From the NCBI GenBank assembly GCA_902785365.1, contig CACZYC010000021.1:1-36775 (forward strand): a stretch of DNA of 36,775 bases, given 5' to 3'. Shown here one piece after another: positions 29,083 through 36,775 of the stretch. The first letter of the stretch is position 1; each line of letters opens with the position of its first letter. A program made the translations under genes and the position numbers. A model generated the notes under the pieces. The model saw nothing but the letters and a program-made list of their open reading frames with translations. It made no database searches and was not told where the DNA came from. Source of the DNA: an uncultured Ruminococcus sp. (GTDB taxonomy: Bacteria; Bacillota; Clostridia; Oscillospirales; Acutalibacteraceae).

Positions 29083-30695
29083 CAGCCGACTTTCAGCACT
29101 GCCGTTGAATACTGCGGGAGAGTGAGCGCATTATCCGAAAGGGTGATGTGCTGAATGTTGCCGTCCTTGTCCTTGGTTTCGGAAGTTGTGAGGTCGGCGC
29201 GGATTTCAGCGTTATCCTTCAGTTTAACAGTCTTTGCGCTGTCTTTGGAAAGGTTGTGAACGATAAGGAGCTTATCGCCCTTGTACTCGACATAGTAACC
29301 GCAGATTGCGTTATCGCCGAAGTTGTCTGTTTTGGTGATTGTACCGCGCGCTATAGCGGGATTCTGGTTCTTGACCTTAATCACGCGCTTATAGAAATTC
29401 AGAATAGAGTTCTTGTCTTTTTCCTGCTGTTTTACACCGCCGTATGATGCGTGGTCCTCGCTGGGTCCCGCACCGTCGGTGTAGATGCTCGGCAGGTTCT
29501 TGCTGTCCCAAATCATAGCCTCACGCTTGTAGCCGTCCGCGCTCTGAGCGGCGTCCTGTGAAACACCGATCTCCTCGCCGTAATACATAAACGAGTTACC
29601 CGGAACAAGCATATAGACTGCCGCCGCCATTTTGGTCTGAGCGGCGTCCACAAAGGAATTGCCGATTCTTATCTGGTCGTGGTTTGAGAGGAAGAAACAG
29701 TCAATAGCGTTTTTGTTATATTTTTTGGAGCCCGCCTCATAGCTCTTGACCGACTCGGCAAGGTTACTTCCCGTCGAGGTTCGCACCGCGTTGACAAACG
29801 GACCTGTCGCTCCCGCGAAACCGAACGCGAAAAAGCTGTCAATACCCGAGGAGTACATTTCCTGGATTTCGGCATTGCCTGTCCAGTGCTCGCCGACCAT
29901 ATAAACGTCGTCCTTGATTTCCTTTGCCATGTTATAGTACCATTTCAGGAACTCTTCGCCCTTGGTATGGTCGTTGGTATAGTAGAGTGTTGCGTCAAGG
30001 CGGAAGCCGTCAACATCGTGGTCTTTAAGCCAGAACTCGGCGACATCCTTGAAGTAGTCACGGGTACACTGAGCGTTAAGATCCCACTCGGGCATATTAG
30101 GCGAGAAGTTGCTCTCATAGTAGTATTCGTCGCCGATGATGGTGTAACCGTCACCGGGGTTATCCTTGTATTTATCAATTTCAAAATATTTGACGTCGTC
30201 CTTGAGGTTGCCGTCGAGCGCTTGCTGACAGGCTTTTTTGAACAGCGGATGATTACTTGAACAATGGTTTAGAACCATATCTATAATCAGCTTAATACCG
30301 CGCTTGTGACATTCTTTAACAAGCGTGTCAAAAGTCTCAAGGGTACCGAAACGCTCGTCAATGTTATAGTAATCCATAACATCATACTTATGGTAGGACG
30401 GCGAGGGCATAATCGGAGACAGCCATATGCCGTCTATACCAAGGTCGGTATCGGTCTTTGGATTGCCGTCGTTGAGGTAATCGAGTTTGTCGATAACACC
30501 CTGAAGGTCGCCCACGGCGTCACCGTCGCTGTCGTTATAGGAACACACGAAAATCTCGTAGTAGTTCCTGTATTTATCTGTTGACGCGGTGGTTTTTATG
30601 TTTGCGGTCGGGTCGGTGTATTCCGCTTTTCCGCAACCGCAAAAACACGCCGCGATAATTGCCAAAGTTATAATCAGAGCAATAAATTTTTTCAT
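29082..30695 (-). CDS. GH13 alpha-amylase lipoprotein
   Basis: A 537-residue surface enzyme. A lipoprotein signal (residues 1-17, lipobox IAAC at Cys17, or the nearby Cys19/21) precedes a short linker and a GH13 barrel. The four conserved regions are visible: DMVLNH (139-144), GFRLDA with nucleophile Asp234, GEHW with acid/base Glu269, and LSNHDQ with Asp340; a beta-sheet domain ends the protein. It should cut alpha-1,4 (or alpha-1,6) links of starch fragments at the cell surface and feed the MalEFG importer, whose genes lie just upstream in the same operon. Oligo-1,6-glucosidase or neopullulanase activity cannot be excluded from motifs alone. A stem-loop (30720-30739) separates it from malG. 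Confidence 0.92.
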   Translation of the reverse strand: MKKFIALIITLAIIAACFCGCGKAEYTDPTANIKTTASTDKYRNYYEIFVCSYNDSDGDAVGDLQGVIDKLDYLNDGNPKTDTDLGIDGIWLSPIMPSPSYHKYDVMDYYNIDERFGTLETFDTLVKECHKRGIKLIIDMVLNHCSSNHPLFKKACQQALDGNLKDDVKYFEIDKYKDNPGDGYTIIGDEYYYESNFSPNMPEWDLNAQCTRDYFKDVAEFWLKDHDVDGFRLDATLYYTNDHTKGEEFLKWYYNMAKEIKDDVYMVGEHWTGNAEIQEMYSSGIDSFFAFGFAGATGPFVNAVRTSTGSNLAESVKSYEAGSKKYNKNAIDCFFLSNHDQIRIGNSFVDAAQTKMAAAVYMLVPGNSFMYYGEEIGVSQDAAQSADGYKREAMIWDSKNLPSIYTDGAGPSEDHASYGGVKQQEKDKNSILNFYKRVIKVKNQNPAIARGTITKTDNFGDNAICGYYVEYKGDKLLIVHNLSKDSAKTVKLKDNAEIRADLTTSETKDKDGNIQHITLSDNALTLPQYSTAVLKVG

Positions 30696-30719
30696 AGCTT
30701 TGCCTTTCCTAAACCGAAA

Positions 30720-30739
30720 GGGGCGACCGAAGTCGCCCC
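30720..30739 (-). terminator. Stem-loop between malG and the amylase gene
   Basis: Minus-strand GGGGCGAC-TTCG-GTCGCCCC is an 8-bp stem closed by a UUCG tetraloop (30732-30739 with 20-27). Only three T follow, so it is more likely a partial terminator or an mRNA stability element inside the operon. Confidence 0.6.
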
Positions 30740-30762
30740 CTTGTAGTTTTAAAAACCGGGAA

Positions 30763-31653
30763 TTATCCCTTTACGCCGCCGGCGGTTACGCCTTCAACGT
30801 AATAGTTCTGCATTTTGAGGAACAGGGCCGTTACAGGTACGGCAACAAGAACCGAACCCGCAAGGAAACGTTTGAACCACGTGTTCTTGTGGTCAACGTC
30901 AATCATCTTTTGCAGACCGATGGCAACCGTGTAGTTGTCAACCTTATCACCCGCAATAATCTTAGCAAGGATAAAGTCTGTCCAAGGACCGATGAATGAT
31001 GTAAGCACTGTATAAACAACGATAGGTTTGGACATCGGGAGAATAATCTTCCAGAAGATCTGGTTTCTTGTAGCTCCGTCAATTGTAGCAGCTTCGTCAA
31101 GAGCTCTCGGAATTGTATCGAAGAAGCCCTTGGAAATCTGGAATCCGAGACCGGCGCCGGAACTGTAACAGATAATCAGCGACAGAATAGGACCGTCAAA
31201 GCCCGGAATACCGAGAATCTGTTTAGCATCAAGAATCTGCATAGCCTTTAAGAGATAGTAAATAGCTATCATGGTCATAAAGCCCGGGAACATACCGAGA
31301 ATCATACCGATGTTGATGAACTTTTTACGTGACTTAAAGCGGAGACGCGAGAAGGCATACGCTACCATGAGCACACTGATTGTAGAAATTACACAGCTGA
31401 AGCATGCAATAATAAATGTGTTAATATACCATCTCGGGAAGTTGAGCGAGGAGGTTTCAGTAAACAACTTAGCATAGTTGTCAAAACCAAAGCTCGCGGG
31501 GAGAAGTGTCTGAGGGATAGCCTCAGGGTCAGCCGAAAACGACTGAATTATCAAATATGCAAGCGGGGAAACCCAAATGATTCCCAATAACGCAAGCAGA
31601 ACATAGATAATTGTATTTGCGAGGCCGCGTCTTAATTTATAACTTTTTATCAT
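30763..31653 (-). CDS. malG: Maltodextrin ABC transporter permease, MalG-type
   Basis: A 296-residue permease with six transmembrane helices and the ATPase-docking EAA loop EAATIDGATRNQIFWKIILP (about 191-210). Sequence and gene order (after a MalF-type permease and a sugar-binding protein, before an amylase) support maltose/maltodextrin uptake. Its start overlaps the malF stop codon (ATGA), so the two subunits are made in step. The C-terminal end KMQNYYVEGVTAGGVKG is the common MalG tail. Confidence 0.9.
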   Translation of the reverse strand: MIKSYKLRRGLANTIIYVLLALLGIIWVSPLAYLIIQSFSADPEAIPQTLLPASFGFDNYAKLFTETSSLNFPRWYINTFIIACFSCVISTISVLMVAYAFSRLRFKSRKKFINIGMILGMFPGFMTMIAIYYLLKAMQILDAKQILGIPGFDGPILSLIICYSSGAGLGFQISKGFFDTIPRALDEAATIDGATRNQIFWKIILPMSKPIVVYTVLTSFIGPWTDFILAKIIAGDKVDNYTVAIGLQKMIDVDHKNTWFKRFLAGSVLVAVPVTALFLKMQNYYVEGVTAGGVKG

Positions 31654-33200
31654 GAGAACGCCTCCTCATCCTTCGCGGACTTCGTCAGGTTGAACGTAAT
31701 CAGTGACAAGGTCGCGCAAACTATAAATACAAGAATACCGATGGCCGCGGCAAGCTTGTAGTCCTGCTTTTCACCCATGGTAAGGTTAAAGAGCCAGGTT
31801 ACAAGGATATCCGTATAACCCGCGTTGTAGTAGTCGGGGTTGGACGGACCTCCACCCGTCAACAGGTAGATAACGTTAAAGTTGTTGATATTGCCGATAA
31901 AGCTTGTGATAAGGTACGGGGTTGTAACGAAGAGCATGTACGGAAGAGTAATCTTGGTAAAGCTCTTTACAGGACCCGCGCCGTCAATCGTAGCCGACTC
32001 ATAAAGATCCGCGGGAATATTCATAAGAATACCCGAGGTGATGAGGATTGTATACGGAATACCAACCCAGATATTAACGATAATTACCGTTATTCGAGCG
32101 CTCAGCGCCGTACCGTTAAGGAACTTAATCGGCGTATGGCTTCCTGTAATCATTTCGATAAGCTGGTTGAGAGCACCGCCGTTTTCAGCGAGGATCTGAG
32201 CCATGAGAAGAAGGGATACGAACTGGGGAACAGCTACAACTACTACGAACAATGTTCTCCACAGAGCCTTGAGTTTGATGCCCTTCTTATTAATCATAAG
32301 AGCAACAATCATACCAAGGATATAGTTGGAGAATGTAGCGAAGATAGCCCAGATGATTGTCCATCCGGCGAGGTCGAGGAAGGTGCGCGCCTTAGCGTCA
32401 CCACCCGCGAAGTTAACGAGTTCTCCGAAGTTGTTAAGTCCCGCCCACTGGAACAGATTGCCCGGCGGCAAGTGACTCTTATCATATGTTGTAAACGCGA
32501 TAAGAATCATAAATATGAGCGGTAATACTGTAAAGCAGCCTATGAGCAAGCAGGGAAGAGACATAAGAGTAATGTGGAACTTCTCGTCAAAGAAAGACTT
32601 GATTTCCGCTTTGAATCCGGGGATTGCCTCGCCGTTCTTCTTTGCCTCACAAACTTTGTACGCGCTCTTTGTGTTCGCGATATAGATAGCGAAGAAAATG
32701 ATGGAAACAACGATTGTAAGTACTGAGTAGAGGAGGATAAGCATTGAGTCGTCAACGAACTTTGTTACAGGGAATCCGTCCTCAAAAACCTCAACCTTAG
32801 CCACATAGCCGAGCGAGTGGGGGATTTTCTTTTCCACACCGCCGACAACAGCAGTACCTAATACGTTGATTTTGGAGATATAGTTCCATGCGAAGAAGAT
32901 CATAAAGCATATGTAAGCGGCTTCTGTCAGCAGGAATATAAGTCCTTTGATAATTTGGCCTCTAACCATATTAGAGACACCAAAAAACAGATAAGATATT
33001 TTTACGAAGATATCGCCTTTAACGAATCTTTTTCCGTATCCGGCTATTCCTTTGCCGATTGCAACAAAGAAGTGCACAATCGCGCGTCCCAAGAATTTAA
33101 AGAAACGCGCGAGGTTACCAGGTAGTTTCTTAAAGAACTGGGTAAAATTATAACCGAATTTTTGGAAAGGATTTAGCTGCATATAATCAATATATCTCAT
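31650..33200 (-). CDS. malF: Maltodextrin ABC transporter permease, MalF-type
   Basis: A 516-residue permease with an N-terminal amphipathic and basic stretch (about 1-60), two or more early helices, a periplasmic-facing loop (about 110-155) and the core of six helices at the C-terminal half. The EAA-type docking loop is ESATIDGAGPVKSFTKITLP (about 420-439). It is longer than single-domain sugar permeases, as MalF proteins are. The start is the ATG at 33198-33200, with AAGGAGAG 7 nt upstream; a TTG directly before it is too close. It overlaps malG by 4 bases and follows malE after a 190-bp gap with a strong stem-loop. Confidence 0.9.
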   Translation of the reverse strand: MRYIDYMQLNPFQKFGYNFTQFFKKLPGNLARFFKFLGRAIVHFFVAIGKGIAGYGKRFVKGDIFVKISYLFFGVSNMVRGQIIKGLIFLLTEAAYICFMIFFAWNYISKINVLGTAVVGGVEKKIPHSLGYVAKVEVFEDGFPVTKFVDDSMLILLYSVLTIVVSIIFFAIYIANTKSAYKVCEAKKNGEAIPGFKAEIKSFFDEKFHITLMSLPCLLIGCFTVLPLIFMILIAFTTYDKSHLPPGNLFQWAGLNNFGELVNFAGGDAKARTFLDLAGWTIIWAIFATFSNYILGMIVALMINKKGIKLKALWRTLFVVVVAVPQFVSLLLMAQILAENGGALNQLIEMITGSHTPIKFLNGTALSARITVIIVNIWVGIPYTILITSGILMNIPADLYESATIDGAGPVKSFTKITLPYMLFVTTPYLITSFIGNINNFNVIYLLTGGGPSNPDYYNAGYTDILVTWLFNLTMGEKQDYKLAAAIGILVFIVCATLSLITFNLTKSAKDEEAFS

Positions 33201-33310
33201 CAAATCACTCTCCTTATGTAAATTTTGATTAATTTAAATAATAATTTCGTTATCCTGTTCCCCTTGTTTTAAAAATCACTATTTAAATTAAACAATTTTT
33301 AAAACTACAT

Positions 33311-33322
33311 GATAACGTTTGC
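33311..33322. promoter_or_regulatory. LacI/MalR-type operator-like site before malF
   Basis: Read on the minus strand the site is GCAAACGTTATC. One half matches the palindromic GCAAACGTTTGC core of LacI-family (including MalR) operators exactly; the other half differs at two bases. It sits in the malE-malF gap. Confidence 0.35.
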
Positions 33323-33340
33323 CCGATAAAATCAGGCGTC

Positions 33341-33367
33341 AAGCAGCCTGCAAAAAGCAGGCTGCTT
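33341..33367 (-). terminator. Strong stem-loop between malE and malF
   Basis: AAGCAGCCTGC and GCAGGCTGCTT form an 11-bp stem around a 5-base loop, 24 bp after the malE stop. No T run follows on the minus strand, so it probably protects the malE message or lets only part of transcription pass on, giving more binding protein than permease. Confidence 0.65.
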
Positions 33368-33390
33368 GTATTAAAAATTCAGTCTGTGAT

Positions 33391-34731
33391 TTAGCCGTTG
33401 ATGTTCTGGATAACCTGGTCGAGAAGTCCGGCGAAATCGAAAGTTTCAGGATCTGTATCATCAGCGAGAAGCTTGTTACCAAGGCTCTTGAAGGGATCCC
33501 AGATAGGACCAACGTTAGCCTGAGGAATTGAATACTTACTCTGCTCGAGGAGCGCTGAGATAGCAACATCGTTCTTAACTACGTCAGATTCGATAACATT
33601 TAAGTTTGTCGGGCTCCAGCCGAGCTCTTTAGCTCTCTGCATCTGGCAATCTTCGCTTGCGAGATAGTAGCCGAGAATCTGAGCTGTGCGGGGGTACTTG
33701 GAGTTAGCGTTAACGCCAACGCTCTTGTAGCCGTACATTGAATAAATCTGTGTGTCTTTACCGTCAATGTTGATTGTGGGAAGCTTGGAAGCGCCGAAGT
33801 TCTTGCCTAAAGCCTTGGAGATACCGGCTGTATCCCAGTTACCGTCGATACCGGCGCCAACCTTTGAAGGTCTGGAAGAAGTTGAAGTAAAGCCGGAAGG
33901 AATAGCTGTAACAGCGTCGCTCATAAATGTGCCCTTATACTCGTGCATAAGCTTTGAGAAGGCCTTCATTGAAGCGGCAACTTCGTCTTCGTCATACTTA
34001 TTGAATAACTGTTTGTTATCCTTTGTGCCCTCAAGTCTGAGACCGCCTGTGAAGATGAACATACATGCATAGTAGCCGTTGCCTACGTCCATGATGAACT
34101 TCTTACCATTGTCTTTACAATCCTTAAGGATAGTCTCTAAGGAACCTGCGTCCTTATCGGAAACTACGGACTTGTCATAAACGAGGAAGTAGCCGTTGCC
34201 TGTCTCGGGATAAGCATAAAGAGCTTCTTTACCTGTTGTGTTGTTTACAGACTTGGAAATGTCAACGGAAGCCTTGTCGTTAGTCTTCTCAACGTCAGCG
34301 GCATACTTAGCGTTGATGGGGCTGAGGATACCTGCGTTGATAAGGTTAGAGAACTGGTCGGAAGCGAAACCGAATACATCGGCGCCCGCTTTCGCGTCAG
34401 TCTGCATCATCGTAGCGGCAGTGTCTTCACTCTGCGGAACTACTTCGATAGTAATCTTCTGATCAGCGAACTTCTTTTTGAAATCGTCACACTGTTTTGT
34501 GAGGAGCTTGATGTAAGCATCAGGACCCCAAACTTTAAGCTTAGCACCTGTTTCGGAACCGAAGTCCTCAGCAGATACGTTAGCGTCAAAGCCCTTGCCT
34601 GCGTTAGCTGTGGAAGAGCCGCTGCCTGAACCGGAACCGCTTCCGGAACCTGAGGAGCTGTCTTCACCGCAGCCGGCGAATACAGCTACGAGCATCATTG
34701 CAGCTAATACAAGCGCAATAATCTTTTTCAT
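33391..34731 (-). CDS. malE: Maltodextrin-binding lipoprotein, MalE-type
   Basis: A 446-residue solute-binding protein. The lipoprotein signal (1-20, lipobox FAGC with Cys21) is followed by a Ser/Gly linker (GEDSSSGSGSGSGSGSGSS) and a two-lobed substrate-binding domain starting LKVWGPDAYIKLL (about 64-76). The segments TIEVVPQSEDTAATMMQTDA, AGADVFGFASDQFSNL and ASEDCQMQRAKELGWSP fit maltose/maltodextrin-binding proteins of Firmicutes (cluster B/1). It is outside the cell, tethered to the membrane, and delivers starch oligosaccharides to MalFG. It is the first gene of the operon, with a promoter at 34839-34868 and an AGAAGGA ribosome site. Confidence 0.92.
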   Translation of the reverse strand: MKKIIALVLAAMMLVAVFAGCGEDSSSGSGSGSGSGSGSSTANAGKGFDANVSAEDFGSETGAKLKVWGPDAYIKLLTKQCDDFKKKFADQKITIEVVPQSEDTAATMMQTDAKAGADVFGFASDQFSNLINAGILSPINAKYAADVEKTNDKASVDISKSVNNTTGKEALYAYPETGNGYFLVYDKSVVSDKDAGSLETILKDCKDNGKKFIMDVGNGYYACMFIFTGGLRLEGTKDNKQLFNKYDEDEVAASMKAFSKLMHEYKGTFMSDAVTAIPSGFTSTSSRPSKVGAGIDGNWDTAGISKALGKNFGASKLPTINIDGKDTQIYSMYGYKSVGVNANSKYPRTAQILGYYLASEDCQMQRAKELGWSPTNLNVIESDVVKNDVAISALLEQSKYSIPQANVGPIWDPFKSLGNKLLADDTDPETFDFAGLLDQVIQNING

Positions 34732-34838
34732 AGTTAATTCCTTCTTTCTGAAATAAAAAATATTTTTTTAACGCCTTTTACAAAGCGCCAAGTGTGGCGT
34801 CATACAATTGGGGACTACGACGCCTTTGCACTACATAA

Positions 34839-34868
34839 ATAATAACACATTTTAACATAAAAATACAA
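34839..34868 (-). promoter_or_regulatory. Promoter of the maltodextrin operon
   Basis: Minus-strand TTGTAT (34863-34868) and TATTAT (34839-34844) are 18 bp apart. The first TTTGCAC word lies just downstream of the expected start of transcription, a position fit for repression. The leader would be about 100 nt. Confidence 0.5.
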
Positions 34869-35136
34869 CTCCCTTTGTACTTTTTGTCTAAAATATCAAA
34901 ATCACCTATAAAATTTGTGCACTATGACAAGGTAAAAGTCGTATTTTTATGTTTTGCACAAAAACCACCTGCTCTGTTTGTGTAATTCGCCGAATACTCC
35001 TTGTGCAATTTTACTATTACTTTTTGAAAAAAATAGACTTTTCCCACAAATGACAAAATCCGCTACGACGTTTACACGCCCAAAAATGACTTAATTTAAT
35101 TATAGTTTGTGCAATTTGATATATATTATTTATCTA

Positions 35137-35165
35137 TTGTATTTTACGCGGGATATTGCTATAAT
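35137..35165 (+). promoter_or_regulatory. Promoter of the murE-type gene
   Basis: TTGTAT (35137-35142) and a perfect TATAAT (35160-35165) are 17 bp apart, about 32 nt before the TTG start codon. Confidence 0.7.
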
Positions 35166-35196
35166 ATTTCTATATAAATGAAGGGAGATTAAAATT

Positions 35197-36654
35197 TTGA
35201 AACTATCACAACTGTTAGAAGGTATCGAATATACATTAATACAGGGGAATATCGAAATCGAAATTTCCGACATAATTTATGACTCCAGAAAGGTTGAGAA
35301 AGGCACGGCTTTTGTGTGCCTTAAAGGCTATAATGTTGACGGCCACAAGTTTGCCGCCGACGCTGTTGCCAAAGGCGCTTCCGCCTTGATAGTCAGCGAC
35401 AGCGTTGAAGCTCCCGAGGACGTTGCCGTCGTAAAAGTCGAGGATACCCGCGAAGCTCTGGCATATTTAAGCGCGAACCTCTTTGACAATCCCGCAGAGG
35501 AGCTCACCACCATAGCGATTACAGGCACCAAGGGTAAAACAACCACCGTAGCTATGATAAAGCGTATACTCGAATGCGCGGGTATTAAAAGCGGAACAAT
35601 CGGCACACTCGGTATCATAATCGGCAGCGAGCACATCAAGACCGATAACACCACCCCCGAAAGCTACGAAGTTCAGAAGGCTATGCGCGCTATGGTTGAC
35701 GCGGGCTGCAAGGCTATGATTATTGAGGCTTCCTCAATCGGACTCAAGTGGCACAGAGTTGACGCTATTGAGTTTGACTACGGTATTTTCACAAACTTCT
35801 CCCATGACCATATAGGCGGAGCCGAGCACAAGGATATGGACGAATATCTTGCCTGCAAGGCTATGCTGTTCAAAAAGTGCAAGACAGGCATCATCAACCG
35901 TGACGATAAAAAATGGCAGGATATCATAAAAGACTGCACCTGCGACATAATCACCTACGGTTTTGACAAGGAATGTGACTTTATCGCGTCCGACGACAAG
36001 CTGCTTTCAAAGGCGGGTTTTCTCGGAGTACAGTTTAAACTCTCAGGTAAGCGTGATATGAATGTGGATGTCGCTATCCCGGGGCATTTCAGTGTTTATA
36101 ACGCTTTAGCGGCGCTCAGTGTTTGCGCGTCTATGGGAATCAGCGACGAGAATATTATCGAAGGTCTGAAATCGGTAGCGGTCAAGGGCAGAGTAGAGAT
36201 TGTGCCCGTACCCGGCAACTACACACTGCTTATCGACTACGCGCACAACGCTCTTTCGATGGAAAATGTGCTGACGACATTGAGGCAGTATAAACCTAAT
36301 CGCCTTATCACACTGTTCGGCGCGGGCGGAAACCGTCCGAAGGTTCGCCGTTATGAAATGGGCGAAACAAGCGGAAGGCTTTCCGACCTCAGCGTTATTA
36401 CAGAGGACAACAGTCGTTTTGAGGATGTTATGGACATCATTGAGGACATCAAGGTCGGCATAGCAAAGACCGACGGCAAATATGTTGTCGTGCCCAACCG
36501 TAAGGACGCGATTAAATACTGCATAGATAACGCCGAGGACGGCGATATCATTGTACTCGCGGGCAAAGGCCACGAGGACTACCAGGAAATCAAGGGCGTT
36601 AAATATCATATGGACGAACGCGAACTGATTGCTGATATTCTGGCGGGTAAATAA
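35197..36654 (+). CDS. murE: Mur ligase, MurE-type (UDP-MurNAc-tripeptide synthetase)
   Basis: A 485-residue ATP-dependent ligase with the three MurE domains: an N-terminal UDP-binding part (DIIYDSRKVEKGTAFVCLKG, about 25-44), a central ATPase with P-loop TGTKGKTTT (109-117), DNTTPES (150-156) and the Lys221 position for carbamylation, and a C-terminal domain with DYAHNALSMENVL and LFGAGGNRPKVRRYEMG. It should add the third amino acid (usually meso-diaminopimelate) to UDP-MurNAc-L-Ala-D-Glu. The specificity motif reads DNSR (404-407) where diaminopimelate enzymes have DNPR and lysine enzymes have DNPA. Start is TTG at 35197-35199, with GGGAG upstream and no suitable ATG. It stands alone, not in a division/wall cluster, so it may be a second, specialised copy. 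Confidence 0.85.
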   Translation: MKLSQLLEGIEYTLIQGNIEIEISDIIYDSRKVEKGTAFVCLKGYNVDGHKFAADAVAKGASALIVSDSVEAPEDVAVVKVEDTREALAYLSANLFDNPAEELTTIAITGTKGKTTTVAMIKRILECAGIKSGTIGTLGIIIGSEHIKTDNTTPESYEVQKAMRAMVDAGCKAMIIEASSIGLKWHRVDAIEFDYGIFTNFSHDHIGGAEHKDMDEYLACKAMLFKKCKTGIINRDDKKWQDIIKDCTCDIITYGFDKECDFIASDDKLLSKAGFLGVQFKLSGKRDMNVDVAIPGHFSVYNALAALSVCASMGISDENIIEGLKSVAVKGRVEIVPVPGNYTLLIDYAHNALSMENVLTTLRQYKPNRLITLFGAGGNRPKVRRYEMGETSGRLSDLSVITEDNSRFEDVMDIIEDIKVGIAKTDGKYVVVPNRKDAIKYCIDNAEDGDIIVLAGKGHEDYQEIKGVKYHMDERELIADILAGK

Positions 36655-36679
36655 ATCAATAAAGTAAAAGATAAAGGGG

Positions 36680-36734
36680 GCTGTGAAGAAATGAAGTTTT
36701 AATGCTTCGTTCTTCGCAGCTTCTCTGTTTTTTG
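36680..36734 (+). terminator. Terminator after the murE-type gene
   Basis: GCTGTGAAGAA pairs with TTCTTCGCAGC (one G-U), extended by GAAG/CTTC inside, and is followed by TCTCTGTTTTTTG. It starts 25 bp after the stop codon. The last 40 bases of the window show nothing further. Confidence 0.75.
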
Positions 36735-36775
36735 TGGAATAATAATACGATTGATGAAAAAAAGGGTATACTACC

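Larger units (their letters stand above)
34732..35196. promoter_or_regulatory. Divergent malE/murE control region with repeated TTTGYRCA-type words
   Basis: This 465-bp gap has no gene. It holds the malE promoter (minus) and the murE promoter (plus). Five short related words recur: TTTGCAC (34825-34831), TTTGTGCA (34914-34921), TTTTGCACAAAA (34952-34963), TTGTGCAA (35001-35008) and TTTGTGCAA (35106-35114). They could be sites for one regulator; the third is close to a full palindrome. A small hairpin in the malE leader (CGCCA/TGGCG) lies at about 34787-34800. Confidence 0.5.

Overview
The window reads as chromosomal DNA of a Gram-positive, endospore-forming anaerobe of the Clostridia, most likely a gut or rumen Oscillospiraceae/Ruminococcus-type bacterium. 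This is inferred from sporulation genes (spoIIE, spoVAD), a VanW-family protein, a Firmicutes-type GT28 lipid glycosyltransferase, a maltodextrin ABC operon, a giant secreted protein with BspA-like leucine-rich blocks, strong AGGAGG ribosome sites and AT-rich gaps between genes. No rRNA, tRNA, CRISPR array, phage or intact transposase gene was seen.

Layout. 1-7004: one giant secreted repeat protein on the minus strand. 7005-7835: its promoter, a non-coding stretch with an imperfect inverted repeat, and the broken C-terminal end of a DUF1998/MrfA-type helicase. 7820-10583: a tight minus-strand operon, HAD phosphatase, FGGY sugar kinase, GtrA-like membrane protein, with its own promoter. 10609-13454: a STAS protein, then a GtrB/DPM1-like glycosyltransferase and two small membrane proteins. 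13466-17554: a three-gene operon rlmB, a degenerate P-type ATPase-like membrane protein, and rpe. 17594-17882: a 275-bp element with terminal inverted repeats and a flanking 7-bp direct repeat, which folds into two large arms and sits 40 bp upstream of rlmB. 17937-22043: a small DUF6512-like membrane protein, a gap with a long inverted repeat carrying DnaA-box-like words, a PAP2 phosphatase, two unrecognised proteins and a lone spoVAD. 22057-26275: a VanW protein (minus) divergent from a plus-strand pair, a diacylglycerol glucosyltransferase-like GT and a UPF0104/flippase-like membrane protein. 26301-28683: spoIIE with a long-spacer, Spo0A-style promoter. 28747-34868: a maltodextrin operon, malE, malF, malG, GH13 alpha-amylase lipoprotein and an MGMT-domain gene, without an ATPase gene. 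35137-36734: a murE-type ligase with its own promoter and terminator.

How the parts fit. Much of the window serves the envelope: lipid glycosylation, a polyprenyl-sugar type GT with a GtrA-like protein, PAP2 lipid phosphatase, VanW and Mur ligase. SpoIIE and SpoVAD serve sporulation. The maltodextrin operon pairs a surface amylase with an importer that must borrow an ATPase made elsewhere.

The two most unusual items are the P-type ATPase relative that has lost its DKTGT and GDGxND motifs but keeps its place between rlmB and rpe, and the structured, direct-repeat-flanked element just upstream of that operon. All functional calls rest on reading motifs by eye; no database search was run.
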